From positions 1 through 51,231 of the forward strand of contig NZ_QXIR01000038.1 in NCBI RefSeq assembly GCF_003581585.1: a stretch of DNA of 51,231 nucleotides, given 5' to 3'. Position numbers and translations under genes: made by a program. The DNA comes from Bacillus salacetis (GTDB taxonomy: Bacteria > Bacillota > Bacilli > Bacillales > Bacillaceae_B). This document shows positions 34,408 to 42,156 of this stretch, one piece after another; position 1 is the stretch's first letter, and the number at the start of each line of letters is the position of its first letter. The notes below the pieces were generated by a model that was given only the letters and a program-made list of their open reading frames with translations, searched no databases and was not told the origin of the DNA.

Positions 34408-34612
34408 TTTGTAAGGCTTTTTATAAATTTTGTTGCTATTTAATATGGTTTCAAATAATAACTTGGTAAATCTCTTTAAATATTCCGGTAAGCAGGTAAG
34501 AAAAGAACTGCTCTTTCTTTTCGAGAGGAACACCTTGCAATCAGGGGAAAAATCCGGCACTTGGGCTTTTTCCAAAAGCAACTATATGCGAAAACAGCTT
34601 TTTGTAAAATAA
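34408..34612 (+). repeat. Dispersed structured intergenic repeat, copy 2
   Basis: Best-preserved copy. Blocks in order: AAGGCTTTTTATAAATTTTG, TTGCTATTTAATATGG, TTGGTAAATC, CCGGTAAGCAGGTAAGAAAA, CTGCTCTTTC, AATCAGGGGAAAAATCCGGC, ACTTGGGCTTTTTCC and GCGAAAACAGCTTTTTG. GGGGAAAAATCC can pair with GGGCTTTTTCC. No SD-led ORF; a 60-codon open stretch inside is unlikely to be real. Confidence 0.7.
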
Positions 34613-34629
34613 GTTTGAAATATAATTTT

Positions 34630-34797
34630 TTACATTTTCTTAAGTTCACGATTCTTAGCGCGGTTGAAGGCCAGGATGAATGCAGATACAACACTCCACA
34701 ATATATATTTCACTAATCCGTCCACAAAGAAATCAATGGCTGCCAAACAAATGATTAAAGCAAGGACGCTTGCTGAAACACGAAACACTACTTTCAT
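34630..34797 (-). CDS. 55-aa membrane protein (below usual ORF cut-off)
   Basis: On minus: MKVVFRVSASVLALIICLAA, IDFFVDGLVKYILWSVVSAF, then ILAFNRAKNRELKKM and stop. Two hydrophobic helices and a basic tail make a good small membrane protein. It lies 35 bp downstream of another 60-residue membrane protein with a similar character. A clear SD is not obvious (GGAAAGTGGGTTACAT precedes ATG), so moderate confidence. Confidence 0.6.
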   Translation of the reverse strand: MKVVFRVSASVLALIICLAAIDFFVDGLVKYILWSVVSAFILAFNRAKNRELKKM

Positions 34798-34832
34798 ATA
34801 TGTAACCCACTTTCCGGGATTTTCAAAATAGG

Positions 34833-35015
34833 CTATCTGGTTATGTATTTTTGATGTATTAACAGTCCCAGGAAACTAAAAGTTCCCGCATTTATCAGTT
34901 GGATAAAGGGAATGATCTCCCCATTGCCCGCAAGTATGCCCCAGGAAAATGACAGCAAAAAATAAAAGCTTGTCAAAATCAATACATTCCTTAGCTTATT
35001 CAATGATTTGTTCAT
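34833..35015 (-). CDS. Small membrane protein, 60 aa
   Basis: Basic N-terminus (MNKSLNKLRN), then two hydrophobic segments (VLILTSFYFLLSFSWGILAG, QLINAGTFSFLGLLIH). A weak SD (GGAAG) is close to the ATG. It lies 37 bp after the alpha/beta hydrolase stop on the same strand and so is probably in the same transcript. Family unknown. Confidence 0.6.
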   Translation of the reverse strand: MNKSLNKLRNVLILTSFYFLLSFSWGILAGNGEIIPFIQLINAGTFSFLGLLIHQKYITR

Positions 35016-35052
35016 TCTTCCAAACCACGATATTTAATAATAATGAAGTCGT

Positions 35053-35898
35053 TTAAACTGGTCCATCACCGAAGAAATCATAAGCGATTTTGTTCATTTC
35101 TATGGGTTTTTCAATAACTGTCCAATGACCGCAATTTTCTATTTTCATTAAACGTGCATCAGGAACAAGATCTGTCAGCAGTTCCTTTATTTTCGCCGGA
35201 GTTAAAATATCATGGTCTCCCTGCACTGTTAAAATAGGGATCGAGGATAACCTTTGTAATGCAGGAGTTAAATCATAATGATTGTTGATATCCGTTCCAA
35301 TTCGATCGTTGACAACTTTATTTACAGGTGTTTGAACTTTATTCTGCAAAGCATCTTTTGAATAAACATAATAAGGATCTAGGATTTTCAGCATTGCTTC
35401 CATACTTGCTTTTCCTTTTTTTATTTTTTCATCGACGAGGAAAAGCTTTATTTTGTCCACCAGCTTCATTCTGGAAAGTAACTGCTTTTGAAATTCTATA
35501 TATCCTTTGGAATCCACTCCTATTGCAGCAGTTAACAATAGTTTATTTACATTTTTCGGGTGGGCAGCGGCATAAAGTAAGGCAAGTATTGAACCCCAGG
35601 ACTCCCCAAACAGGTTCAGCTTTTCTAACTGAAGCTCTTGCCTGAGCATTTCCAAAGTGGCGACTTCATCCTGCATGGAATACGCGTTGTCTCTTAAACT
35701 TCCTGACCTGCCGCACCCATTCTGGTCATATAAAACAAGTTTATAATGTTGTGATAATGGCAGGACATGGGGCAGGAAGAACTGATGGCTGCTGCCAGGT
35801 CCCCCGTGAAGAAAGATGATTGCTTCTCCTTCTCCTATTGTTTTTACAAATATTCTTCTATCCTTCAACTGAAGAATAACCTCGCTGCCTTTATCCAA
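35053..35898 (-). CDS. Alpha/beta hydrolase, proline iminopeptidase-like
   Basis: 281 residues. HGGPGSSHQFF oxyanion motif near 31, LVLYDQNGCGRSGS near 55, nucleophile elbow GESWGSILALLYAA near 98, acid in VQGDHDILTP and base in ENCGHWTVIEKP. The HGGPG plus GESWGS pair is typical of proline iminopeptidases and related peptidase S33 hydrolases. Its start overlaps the end of the upstream membrane-protein gene by 8 bp (translational coupling). Confidence 0.88.
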   Translation of the reverse strand: MDKGSEVILQLKDRRIFVKTIGEGEAIIFLHGGPGSSHQFFLPHVLPLSQHYKLVLYDQNGCGRSGSLRDNAYSMQDEVATLEMLRQELQLEKLNLFGESWGSILALLYAAAHPKNVNKLLLTAAIGVDSKGYIEFQKQLLSRMKLVDKIKLFLVDEKIKKGKASMEAMLKILDPYYVYSKDALQNKVQTPVNKVVNDRIGTDINNHYDLTPALQRLSSIPILTVQGDHDILTPAKIKELLTDLVPDARLMKIENCGHWTVIEKPIEMNKIAYDFFGDGPV

Positions 35899-36220
35899 TG
35901 TGATTCTTCCTCATCCCTTTCTTGTTTCCCATTAAAATAAACCCCATCAAATACATAATACTCGTTACACCAAACAGAGCAAACACACCAGGTGTTAAGA
36001 CTAAATAAAGACTGAGTGGCAATGACCATATAAACGACAGGAACAGCCACTTTGGTTTCCTTTTGATTGAAGCCGCGATGGCTAGAGCGCCTGGAAGACA
36101 CAGCATAAAGAAAGTGATGAACATTGGTCCAATATCCGTGACAGTTGAATAGGGGTTATGAAAGCTGAAGAGCAGCCATAAAGCTAAGCTGGCAATTCCG
36201 CTGCTCATTCCAAGAATCAT
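35891..36220 (-). CDS. Small membrane protein, 109 aa
   Basis: Four hydrophobic segments (GIASLALWLLFSFHN, MFITFFMLCLPGALAIAASI, WLFLSFIWSLPLSLYLVL, VTSIMYLMGFILMG) and a basic tail. It overlaps the hydrolase start, so the two are co-translated; a functional link is unknown. Family not recognised. Confidence 0.7.
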   Translation of the reverse strand: MILGMSSGIASLALWLLFSFHNPYSTVTDIGPMFITFFMLCLPGALAIAASIKRKPKWLFLSFIWSLPLSLYLVLTPGVFALFGVTSIMYLMGFILMGNKKGMRKNHIG

Positions 36221-36295
36221 CGCTGTCCTTTTAATTGTAATCCCCCCTCCTTGTTTCGAGTGCCAGCTGGATCACTTTTTCAAACCAGAACTTAT

Positions 36296-36472
36296 TTAAC
36301 CGCCGCCTCCATTTGTATAGTTGTTATCCCCCATCGTGTAGTTCGAACTGTCACCAGGTTTGTTGTTGGGGTCGGTTGGAATAGGAGGATTATTGTTATT
36401 TTTCCTTCGTCTCCAATCAATGAATAAAGAGAATAATATTATCCCTCCAATTAATACCACAAACCACCACAT
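36296..36472 (-). CDS. Small single-pass membrane protein with Asn/Gly-rich tail
   Basis: 58 residues from ATG 36472, which has AGGAGGG eight bases upstream: MWWFVVLIGGIILFSLFIDW then a basic stretch RRRKNNNN and a tail with NYTMGDNNYTNGGGG, a near-repeat. A longer frame from 36517 has no SD. Family unknown. Confidence 0.65.
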   Translation of the reverse strand: MWWFVVLIGGIILFSLFIDWRRRKNNNNPPIPTDPNNKPGDSSNYTMGDNNYTNGGGG

Positions 36473-36573
36473 AAGCGAATCCCTCCTAATATTGGTGTTG
36501 GTCATCCCTTTTTCCATTCATTTACTTTATACCAATTATTCCAAAATTCACTGATCCTTACAATATATATATG

Positions 36574-36610
36574 TAAAAAAAGCGCGGTGAGTAATCAGCG
36601 CGCTCCTTTT
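36574..36610 (-). terminator. Terminator of the PadR-HAAS operon
   Basis: On minus, AGCGCG, a 12-base loop, CGCGCT and TTTTTT, about 70 bp after the stop at 36679. Confidence 0.8.
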
Positions 36611-36678
36611 GTATGGCTATGATTTAGTAAAATAGTGTATGGGGAAACATAATCAGCTTAAGCAGCCAATCCCTCTAC

Positions 36679-37683
36679 CTAACCTCTTGCCTTTCGGAAA
36701 ACCTCGTATACGTTGAGTGCAGCACTTGCCATAAACGCAATGATCACCCCACTGGTAATCCACGTTTCCATTTGTTTAGCAGATGTGGAAAACAAATCAC
36801 TCATATACACTAGGAAGTCCTGGTTAAATAAATCAGGATTGAGTAAGATGATAATGAAAACCAGGGTGGAGAGAAGCTCGAAAGCCGCATTAGCGGCCGC
36901 CATTTGTTTGGTCCATTGCCCTTTGATCAATTTGTACAGAGCGAATCCTGCTTCCAGGGCAATGATTGCGATAACGATCGGCCAATATCCCATTAGGATG
37001 TCCTGATTCAAGGCGGGAATCACAAATTCCAGGCCATCTCTGCCACCTTCATATACACCTGCCAGGTGGTCCGCATTGAAATAAAGTGTTGCCCAAATGG
37101 CTGTCCATAGGAGACTTCCAAATACGTCGAACTTGCTGATTGCTTTTTTCTTTGGGATATAGGGGATGCTTTTCAGATCATCAGGTGTCCATTTTGTCAG
37201 GCTTGCTGATAATGGCAGCGGTTCTTTTTCTTTATCCATTCTTTCAATTATAGCGAACACAATGGTTAACCAGAAGAATACCTGGATTCCGACTTCAATG
37301 ACGTTCCATATTCCTTTACCCATGATCGTCAAAACAACATTAATTACAGCTTCATCCCCGCTGTATCCAATAAAGTACTCAGCCGCCATAGAGATCACGG
37401 CAATAACAGCCGCAATCGGCAATATCATTTTTAATAACGACACATATACATCGAAGTAGCGCGGACCGATGAGATGCATCGGCTGATCACGGTACCCATT
37501 CGCTAGTGCTGCCGGGCTTCCCAGCTTTGCAAGGACTTCTTTAACATCCTGCTCGCTGTAATCTTCAGGAAGCGCGTCCTCAATGGTAGAACGAAGCTCG
37601 AGCGCTATATCCGCGCGGCTTTTTTCCGGAAGCCTCCGGGTGACTTCTTGAATATATACCTCAATCAAGTTCATCTTCTTCAT
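36679..37683 (-). CDS. HAAS-domain multi-pass membrane protein (PadR partner)
   Basis: 334 residues. The first ~75 form a HAAS/DUF1700-type helical domain (IEVYIQEVTRRLPEKSRADI, then LRSTIEDALPEDYSEQDVKE and LGSPAALANGYR). The rest has about six membrane helices. HAAS proteins are regularly encoded after PadR regulators and are thought to couple to them. The gene overlaps the PadR gene by 23 bp. Likely role: membrane signalling with PadR, mechanism unknown. Confidence 0.85.
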   Translation of the reverse strand: MKKMNLIEVYIQEVTRRLPEKSRADIALELRSTIEDALPEDYSEQDVKEVLAKLGSPAALANGYRDQPMHLIGPRYFDVYVSLLKMILPIAAVIAVISMAAEYFIGYSGDEAVINVVLTIMGKGIWNVIEVGIQVFFWLTIVFAIIERMDKEKEPLPLSASLTKWTPDDLKSIPYIPKKKAISKFDVFGSLLWTAIWATLYFNADHLAGVYEGGRDGLEFVIPALNQDILMGYWPIVIAIIALEAGFALYKLIKGQWTKQMAAANAAFELLSTLVFIIILLNPDLFNQDFLVYMSDLFSTSAKQMETWITSGVIIAFMASAALNVYEVFRKARG

Positions 37684-38008
37684 CCCCTTTTAACAAACCA
37701 TAAAGTTCCTTCGAATTCTTGATCCATTCCTGTTTCAATTGTACAAACACTTCCATCCCATAATCACTTAGAACATAATACTTGCGCGGCCGGCTTTCAG
37801 TGGTATCCCAGCTGCTCGTAACCAATTCTTGTTTTTCCAGACGGCGGAGCAGCGGATACAAAGTGCTTTGATCGATGGTTATACCCGAGTGCTCCAGTAA
37901 CTGGACGAGGGAATATCCATACTGTGGGGATCTCAATTGGCTCAAGACCGCCAATGTCAATGTTCCTCTCCTCAGCTCTGTCGTTAATGAATTCATTAAA
38001 TTACTCAT
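37661..38008 (-). CDS. PadR-family transcriptional regulator
   Basis: 115 residues. Winged helix: TELRRGTLTLAVLSQLRSPQ, YGYSLVQLLEHSGITIDQST, LYPLLRRLEKQELVTS, then ESRPRKYYVLSDYG. This is the PadR core with a short C-terminal helix for dimerisation. It overlaps the HAAS gene. Its promoter carries five 14-bp direct repeats (38026-38095), the probable autoregulatory target. Confidence 0.92.
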   Translation of the reverse strand: MSNLMNSLTTELRRGTLTLAVLSQLRSPQYGYSLVQLLEHSGITIDQSTLYPLLRRLEKQELVTSSWDTTESRPRKYYVLSDYGMEVFVQLKQEWIKNSKELYGLLKGDEEDELD

Positions 38009-38025
38009 TCAGCCACCTCAACTTT

Positions 38026-38095
38026 ATACACTATATGTCATACACTATATGGTTTATACTATGTATCATACACTATTGTTGATACACTAACAATA
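38026..38095. promoter_or_regulatory. Five 14-bp direct repeats in the padR promoter
   Basis: Repeats start at 38026, 38040, 38054, 38068 and 38082: ATACACTATATGTC, ATACACTATATGGT, TTATACTATGTATC, ATACACTATTGTTG and ATACACTAACAATA. The first two share an identical 12-mer. The set ends 17 bp from the padR start. On minus the same region supplies TATAGTGTAT/TATAAA-like -10 candidates. Binding by the adjacent PadR is inference. Confidence 0.75.
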
Positions 38096-38105
38096 GCCTC
38101 TTTTT

Positions 38106-38290
38106 ATAAGGCTCTTTCGTAAACTCCTTGCTATTCTATATGAATTCAAGTGATGTCAATGTAAATCGCCGTATCAATGCCAGGTAAGCAGGTACGAAAA
38201 AAGCTTTATTGAGAGTAAAACCTTGGAATAAAAGGGGTAAATCCGGTACTTGGGATTTTTCCGAAAGCAAAATATTCGAAAACAAACTTT
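38106..38290 (+). repeat. Dispersed structured intergenic repeat, copy 3
   Basis: Blocks shared with the other copies: AGGCTCTTTCGTAAAC, TTGCTATT, GTAAATCGCCGTA (identical to copy 1), CCAGGTAAGCAGGTACGAAA, AGGGGTAAATCCGGTACTTG and GGGATTTTTCCGAAAGC, then TTCGAAAACAAACTTT. It fills the spacer between padR and arr. Confidence 0.7.
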
Positions 38291-38332
38291 AATAATCATA
38301 ATTGGCTGGGACCTCTATTTTCTTTGGACAAC

Positions 38333-38375
38333 AAAAAGCCCGATTTCTCTATGTCATTAATAGAGAAATCAGGCT
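38333..38375. other. Hairpin upstream of arr, first
   Basis: AGCCCGATTTCTCTAT and ATAGAGAAATCAGGCT form a 16-bp stem with one mismatch. On minus it is followed by TTTTTG, so it works as a minus-strand terminator. On plus it has no T-run. Confidence 0.7.
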
Positions 38376-38424
38376 GAATACCCCAAATAATGGGTTGATA
38401 AATATGTATTTCAAATCGAAAATT

Positions 38425-38464
38425 ATTCCCTCTATATTCATTTTACTACGAATATAGAGGGAAT
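38425..38464. other. Hairpin upstream of arr, second
   Basis: ATTCCCTCTATATTC and GAATATAGAGGGAAT are perfectly complementary around a 10-base loop. It lies 43 bp before a TATAAT (38507) and 74 bp before the arr start. It could be an operator or cruciform for arr, or a leader structure if transcription starts further upstream. Confidence 0.65.
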
Positions 38465-38537
38465 TACAGACTACTCTTTCTGGCTTTCCTGCCCTATACT
38501 GTTACATATAATCCCAAAGAATCAGAGGTGTATCAGG

Positions 38538-38954
38538 ATGAATGACAAGAAAGATGTATTGGATAACGGACCATTCTTCCATGGAACTAAAGCAGAACTG
38601 AAAATCGGCGACCTGTTAGACCCGCAGCGCCTTTCCAATTACCAGGACAAAAAATCGAACTACATCTATTTCACTGCCACACTGGAAGCTGCCAAATGGG
38701 GCGCTGAATTGGCAAGGTCTTCAGCAGAAGAAAGAATTTACATTGTAGAACCATCAGGCACCTTTGAAAATGATCCCAATTTAACGGATAAAAGGTTTCC
38801 TGGAAATCCAACAAGGTCTTACAGATCAAAATCTCCTTTGAAAATCATTGCCGAACTGGGATCTTGGGAAAGACATTCCGATGAAGAAATCAAGCATATG
38901 CTGACCTCTTTACAAACGCTTCGTGATCAGGGCAAAAATGTCATTTACGATTGA
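38538..38954 (+). CDS. arr: NAD+--rifampin ADP-ribosyltransferase
   Basis: 138 residues, full length for Arr. Signature segments: GPFFHGTKAELKIGDLLDP near 11, SNYIYFTATLEAAKWGAELA, IYIVEPSGTFENDPNLTDK, RFPGNPTRSYRS and GSWERHSDEE. Arr transfers ADP-ribose from NAD+ to the ansa-chain hydroxyl of rifamycins and so inactivates them. It is monocistronic, with GAGGTG eight bases before ATG and a downstream hairpin at 38985-39013. Chromosomal arr genes are common in Bacillaceae; no mobile element surrounds it. Confidence 0.93.
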   Translation: MNDKKDVLDNGPFFHGTKAELKIGDLLDPQRLSNYQDKKSNYIYFTATLEAAKWGAELARSSAEERIYIVEPSGTFENDPNLTDKRFPGNPTRSYRSKSPLKIIAELGSWERHSDEEIKHMLTSLQTLRDQGKNVIYD

Positions 38955-38984
38955 TCTGATAGACAAATTCATGTTGCTGTCTGG

Positions 38985-39013
38985 ACGCAATTTTCCCTTA
39001 GGGTGAATTGCGT
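38985..39013 (+). terminator. Hairpin after arr
   Basis: ACGCAATT and AATTGCGT with an inner CCCT/AGGG stem. The following T-run is weak, so it is probably but not surely a terminator. Confidence 0.5.
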
Positions 39014-39056
39014 TCATTTACCATTAATCTACCGTAGCAGCCCTGTATTTCCTTCC

Positions 39057-39971
39057 TTAAAGCCACCATTTTTCCTGCGGGATCAACACAGGCTGAACTT
39101 GAAACTCTCTTTCAATCCATTCTTTGATCAACGTCTTCTTAACGAGATACTCCGATGCGGAGTGCGATACACCGATAAGCGACATGGATGTGTGTTTCGC
39201 AAATTCCAGCATTTTTTTATATTTCATTTTTCCGTAATCGTTATCAATGTGACAATGAATTTCTCCAGTTATATACGCCTGGACGCCTCTCTGTTCTGCT
39301 TGCTGCATCCAGTCCACTTTGTCTCCGCACCCTGCTACGATGGCAATTTTCTCAATACCCTCTGCGTCTTTTCCCTCGAAATCAACATATGGAAGGTCAA
39401 AGATATCCTTTGCTTTCTGTATAAGTGATGAGGTGTCTGTCTGGCTGATCGCACAAATCAGCACCAGAGGATTCCCGTTTTCATCCGGCAGAAAGCCATC
39501 TACAATTTCGGCATTTAATGCTTCAGCGATTGCAGCACTTGTGCCTAATTGTTTATGGTAATCCATAGGTACATGACAAGTGTATATAGACAATTGTTTC
39601 TCCATAACCTTTTCAAGGTATTCTTCTTTGATCGGTACAAATCCACGGCCCCACTTCCCTTGGGGATCACCGCATTCCATAAGCAGAGGATGATGCATGA
39701 AGAGTAAATCTCCCGGGACACTTTCATTGATGAACCTTTCCAAAACATGATCAGTTGGAAAGACAGCCAGGAAAATATTTTTCACCTCAGGAGCACCCTT
39801 CACCATAAGTCCATTGAACAATTGGGTGAAACCATCCTCAAAGATACTTGGCCAATCGACTTTGGATGCTGAATACACCTCGGGGATGAATCGGCTGAAA
39901 GCTGGATCTTTCCCAAAGGATTCTATATCAAACTCTGTATCTAATTTATTTACAAGCACGTTTAATTGCAT
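39057..39971 (-). CDS. Nif3/DUF34-family dinuclear metal protein
   Basis: About 304 residues. Metal-ligand motifs of the Nif3 family: FMHHPLLM near 90, YTCHVPMD near 130, TGEIHCH near 236 and GVSHSASEY near 266. The family forms toroid hexamers with two metals per subunit; the biochemical role is still debated (GTP cyclohydrolase or metal-related). The start is set at ATG 39971 behind GGAAGGGGAG. It is 60 bp downstream of an Lrp-type regulator on the same strand. Confidence 0.85.
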   Translation of the reverse strand: MQLNVLVNKLDTEFDIESFGKDPAFSRFIPEVYSASKVDWPSIFEDGFTQLFNGLMVKGAPEVKNIFLAVFPTDHVLERFINESVPGDLLFMHHPLLMECGDPQGKWGRGFVPIKEEYLEKVMEKQLSIYTCHVPMDYHKQLGTSAAIAEALNAEIVDGFLPDENGNPLVLICAISQTDTSSLIQKAKDIFDLPYVDFEGKDAEGIEKIAIVAGCGDKVDWMQQAEQRGVQAYITGEIHCHIDNDYGKMKYKKMLEFAKHTSMSLIGVSHSASEYLVKKTLIKEWIEREFQVQPVLIPQEKWWL

Positions 39972-40031
39972 ACTTTCTCCCCTTCCACTGTAATCCGGTG
40001 CGAAAATCCTGTTAAATCGGCACATGACCCA

Positions 40032-40451
40032 TCAAATGATTTTGTTTAAAACTGGTGAAGAAAGGTTCATCATTGTATACGGTTCGCCGTATTCCATTGA
40101 TAAGTCGATAAATTCTTCCAGCATTTTATAGGTCTCTGTAACAATCTTGACTAAATAACTGTATTCCCCTGTTAATCTATGGCACTCGATTACCAATGGA
40201 TTTTCCTTGCAAAACTCCCTGAATGCTTGGCACCGGTGAGTTTTCATTAGTATAAATGCCTGGACCGGCTTTTCAATCTTCGAATTGTCGATCACTGCCC
40301 TGTATCCTGTAATGACTCCTTGATCCTCGAGCTTCCTCACCCGCTCTGTAACCGCAGGAACAGACATAGAAATTTTCTTCCCTAACTCTGTCATTGAAAG
40401 CCTGCCTTCCAATTGTAATGCATTTATGATTTGCCGATTAATGGGATCCAC
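40032..40451 (-). CDS. Lrp/AsnC-family regulator (LrpC-like)
   Basis: About 139 residues from GTG 40451, preceded by AAGGTGG. N-terminal helix-turn-helix (DPINRQIINALQLEGRLSMT, ELGKKISMSVPAVTERVRKL) then an RAM ligand-binding domain (AFILMKTHRCQAFREFCKEN, HRLTGEYSYLVKIV). Such proteins respond to amino acids and bend DNA. It is divergent from the DUF1272-isochorismatase pair and upstream of Nif3, so it probably controls both. Confidence 0.88.
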   Translation of the reverse strand: MDPINRQIINALQLEGRLSMTELGKKISMSVPAVTERVRKLEDQGVITGYRAVIDNSKIEKPVQAFILMKTHRCQAFREFCKENPLVIECHRLTGEYSYLVKIVTETYKMLEEFIDLSMEYGEPYTMMNLSSPVLNKII

Positions 40452-40499
40452 TATTCCACCTTCATTTTTTAAGAATTTTTTTAAAAAATACATTTTTTA

Positions 40500-40581
40500 T
40501 TAAGTGTACCAAGTTAAATACCTTAAGAAAAGGATGTTCGTGGTTTTCCTTTTTAACTAAACTGAGTGTATACCAAGTGAA
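40500..40581. promoter_or_regulatory. Repeated GTGTA(TA)CCAAGT elements between lrp and DUF1272 genes
   Basis: AAGTGTACCAAGT near 40500 and GAGTGTATACCAAGT near 40567 are direct copies about 65 bp apart (six helical turns) at the two ends of the divergent promoter region. They may be Lrp-type sites. By eye only. Confidence 0.4.
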
Positions 40582-40593
40582 GGGGGTTTGGAG

Positions 40594-40806
40594 ATGGGAT
40601 TAGAAATGAAGATCCATTGTGAGAGATGTGAAAACGGATTGTCTGGCAATGCCTTTATATGTGTTCATGAATGTACGTTTTGTGAAGACTGCACAATTGC
40701 TATGGCGGGTGTATGCCCGAACTGTTCAGGAGAACTTGTAAGACGGCCAAAGGGACCCGATATTGCTCGGTGGGCTAAATACTTGAAGAAAGAGGTGGGT
40801 CAATGA
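40594..40806 (+). CDS. DUF1272 zinc-finger-like protein
   Basis: About 70 residues with a cysteine array HCERCENGL, ICVHECTFCEDC and GVCPNCSGEL, typical of DUF1272. The spacing suggests one or two zinc sites. Start ATG 40594 has AGGGGG seven bases upstream. The stop overlaps the next start (ATGA), so it is co-translated with an isochorismatase-like hydrolase. Confidence 0.88.
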   Translation: MGLEMKIHCERCENGLSGNAFICVHECTFCEDCTIAMAGVCPNCSGELVRRPKGPDIARWAKYLKKEVGQ

Positions 40807-41360
40807 AAATGGCATTGTTAATCATCGATGTCCAGAATGCATTTAACGATCCCAGTTGGGGACATAGAAATAACCTCCAAGCTGAAGAGAATATCAAGGC
40901 GTTATTAGACCAGTGGAGGAGCCAGGGAGATGAAGTCATCTTCATTCAGCATATTTCCGAAAACCCTCATTCCCTTTTTTACCATTCAGGGGCTGGCAGC
41001 AAGATTAAAGACATCGTAAAACCGCAGGAAAACGAGAAAATCATTAAGAAACAGGTAAATAGCGCCTTTATTGGGACTGATCTCGAAAAGCACCTGCATG
41101 ATTGCCACGTCGAAAAAGTTATTGTTACAGGGCTGACAACCCCTCATTGTGTTTCTACCAGCGTCCGGATGAGCTCGAACCTTGGCTTTGAAACCATCCT
41201 TATTTCTGATGCGTCGGCTGCCTTTGGATTATATGATCACAATGGTCAATATATTGACGCCACAACCGTTCATGATATTACAATCGGCACTATCCATAAG
41301 GAGTTTGCAGCGGTATTTTCCACAGACCAATTTCTTACTGAGCTGAAGCATGGCCTGTAA
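40803..41360 (+). CDS. Isochorismatase-family cysteine hydrolase
   Basis: 185 residues. Catalytic triad of the family is visible: Asp in LLIIDVQNAF, Lys in IIKKQVNSAFIGTDLE, and Cys in VTGLTTPHCVSTSVRM. Most likely a nicotinamidase-like or ureidoacrylate-type amidohydrolase; the exact substrate is unknown. Translationally coupled to the DUF1272 gene. Confidence 0.9.
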   Translation: MKMALLIIDVQNAFNDPSWGHRNNLQAEENIKALLDQWRSQGDEVIFIQHISENPHSLFYHSGAGSKIKDIVKPQENEKIIKKQVNSAFIGTDLEKHLHDCHVEKVIVTGLTTPHCVSTSVRMSSNLGFETILISDASAAFGLYDHNGQYIDATTVHDITIGTIHKEFAAVFSTDQFLTELKHGL

Positions 41361-41553
41361 AAATACTGCGCTTCCAAAGAAAACAACCAGCTTTCACTTT
41401 TGCCTCCATTCTTGTAGAGGACATTGCATACTATCAATTTACCGCATCTGACGAATTCCCACTATGTAAATCTTAATGGACATCTCAGTTAGACGCATGC
41501 AACCTAAGGAAATATTTGTTAAAATGAAGATAACTCAAAAAACGAGGTGTAAA

Positions 41554-42090
41554 ATGAGGTCTTCATACTTGGTTCTATTAAGTATTCTTTGTCTGCTTTT
41601 GGGAGGCTGCAGAGTAATCCTGGTTGATGATTCGATCGAAAATCCTGATTCGAAATACAAACTGGATGCCAAAGTCTATATTAAGAGGGCAACTATTCTT
41701 ATAAGGAGTGAAACCACTCTCCCTCCTGAGACAGAGTTGGAAATTTCAATCCTCCCCTACTCCGACCAACAACCCAGAGGGAAAATACAGGGATACCAAG
41801 TTGAGCCGGAGGACAAAAGTGTGATCAGTACAACTGCTACTGTGGGCAATAAAGGAAAAGTGGATCCTATTGTCCTTAATAGACCTGATCCCTCAAAGAG
41901 GTACAGGATAGAAATAGCTGTAAGCAAAGAAAACGGCACGGAAGAATTTGCAGAAGCCTCTTTTGCCAGATACATTAATTTAATGAAGATAGAAGACCCA
42001 GATGGAATTGGGGCTAACCTGGCCTTTTTATCAATGTCAGAGATCAAAGAGCTTTTTCAAACACCGCTTCGATCTGCCCAAAGCAACTAA
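41554..42090 (+). CDS. Lipoprotein, paralogue of the 11724-12386 gene
   Basis: About 178 residues from ATG 41554, behind GAGGTG; a frame from 41476 adds 26 residues without an SD and would spoil the signal peptide. Lipobox LLLGGC. Domain features match the lipoprotein at 11724-12386: CRVILVDD versus CRIVFDP, TLPPETELEISILPY, RPDPSKRYRIEIAV. Secreted, membrane-anchored, function unknown. Confidence 0.8.
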   Translation: MRSSYLVLLSILCLLLGGCRVILVDDSIENPDSKYKLDAKVYIKRATILIRSETTLPPETELEISILPYSDQQPRGKIQGYQVEPEDKSVISTTATVGNKGKVDPIVLNRPDPSKRYRIEIAVSKENGTEEFAEASFARYINLMKIEDPDGIGANLAFLSMSEIKELFQTPLRSAQSN

Positions 42091-42156
42091 CTCAAAAGCC
42101 GAAGGGGAGCAGCGATAAACTGCATGCTCCCTTTCAGGTAAGGCTTCATATTTCAA

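Noticed and set aside
34430..34612. 60-codon ORF inside the intergenic spacer
   Set aside because: It lies inside dispersed repeat copy 2, has no SD, and the frame is not kept in the other copies.
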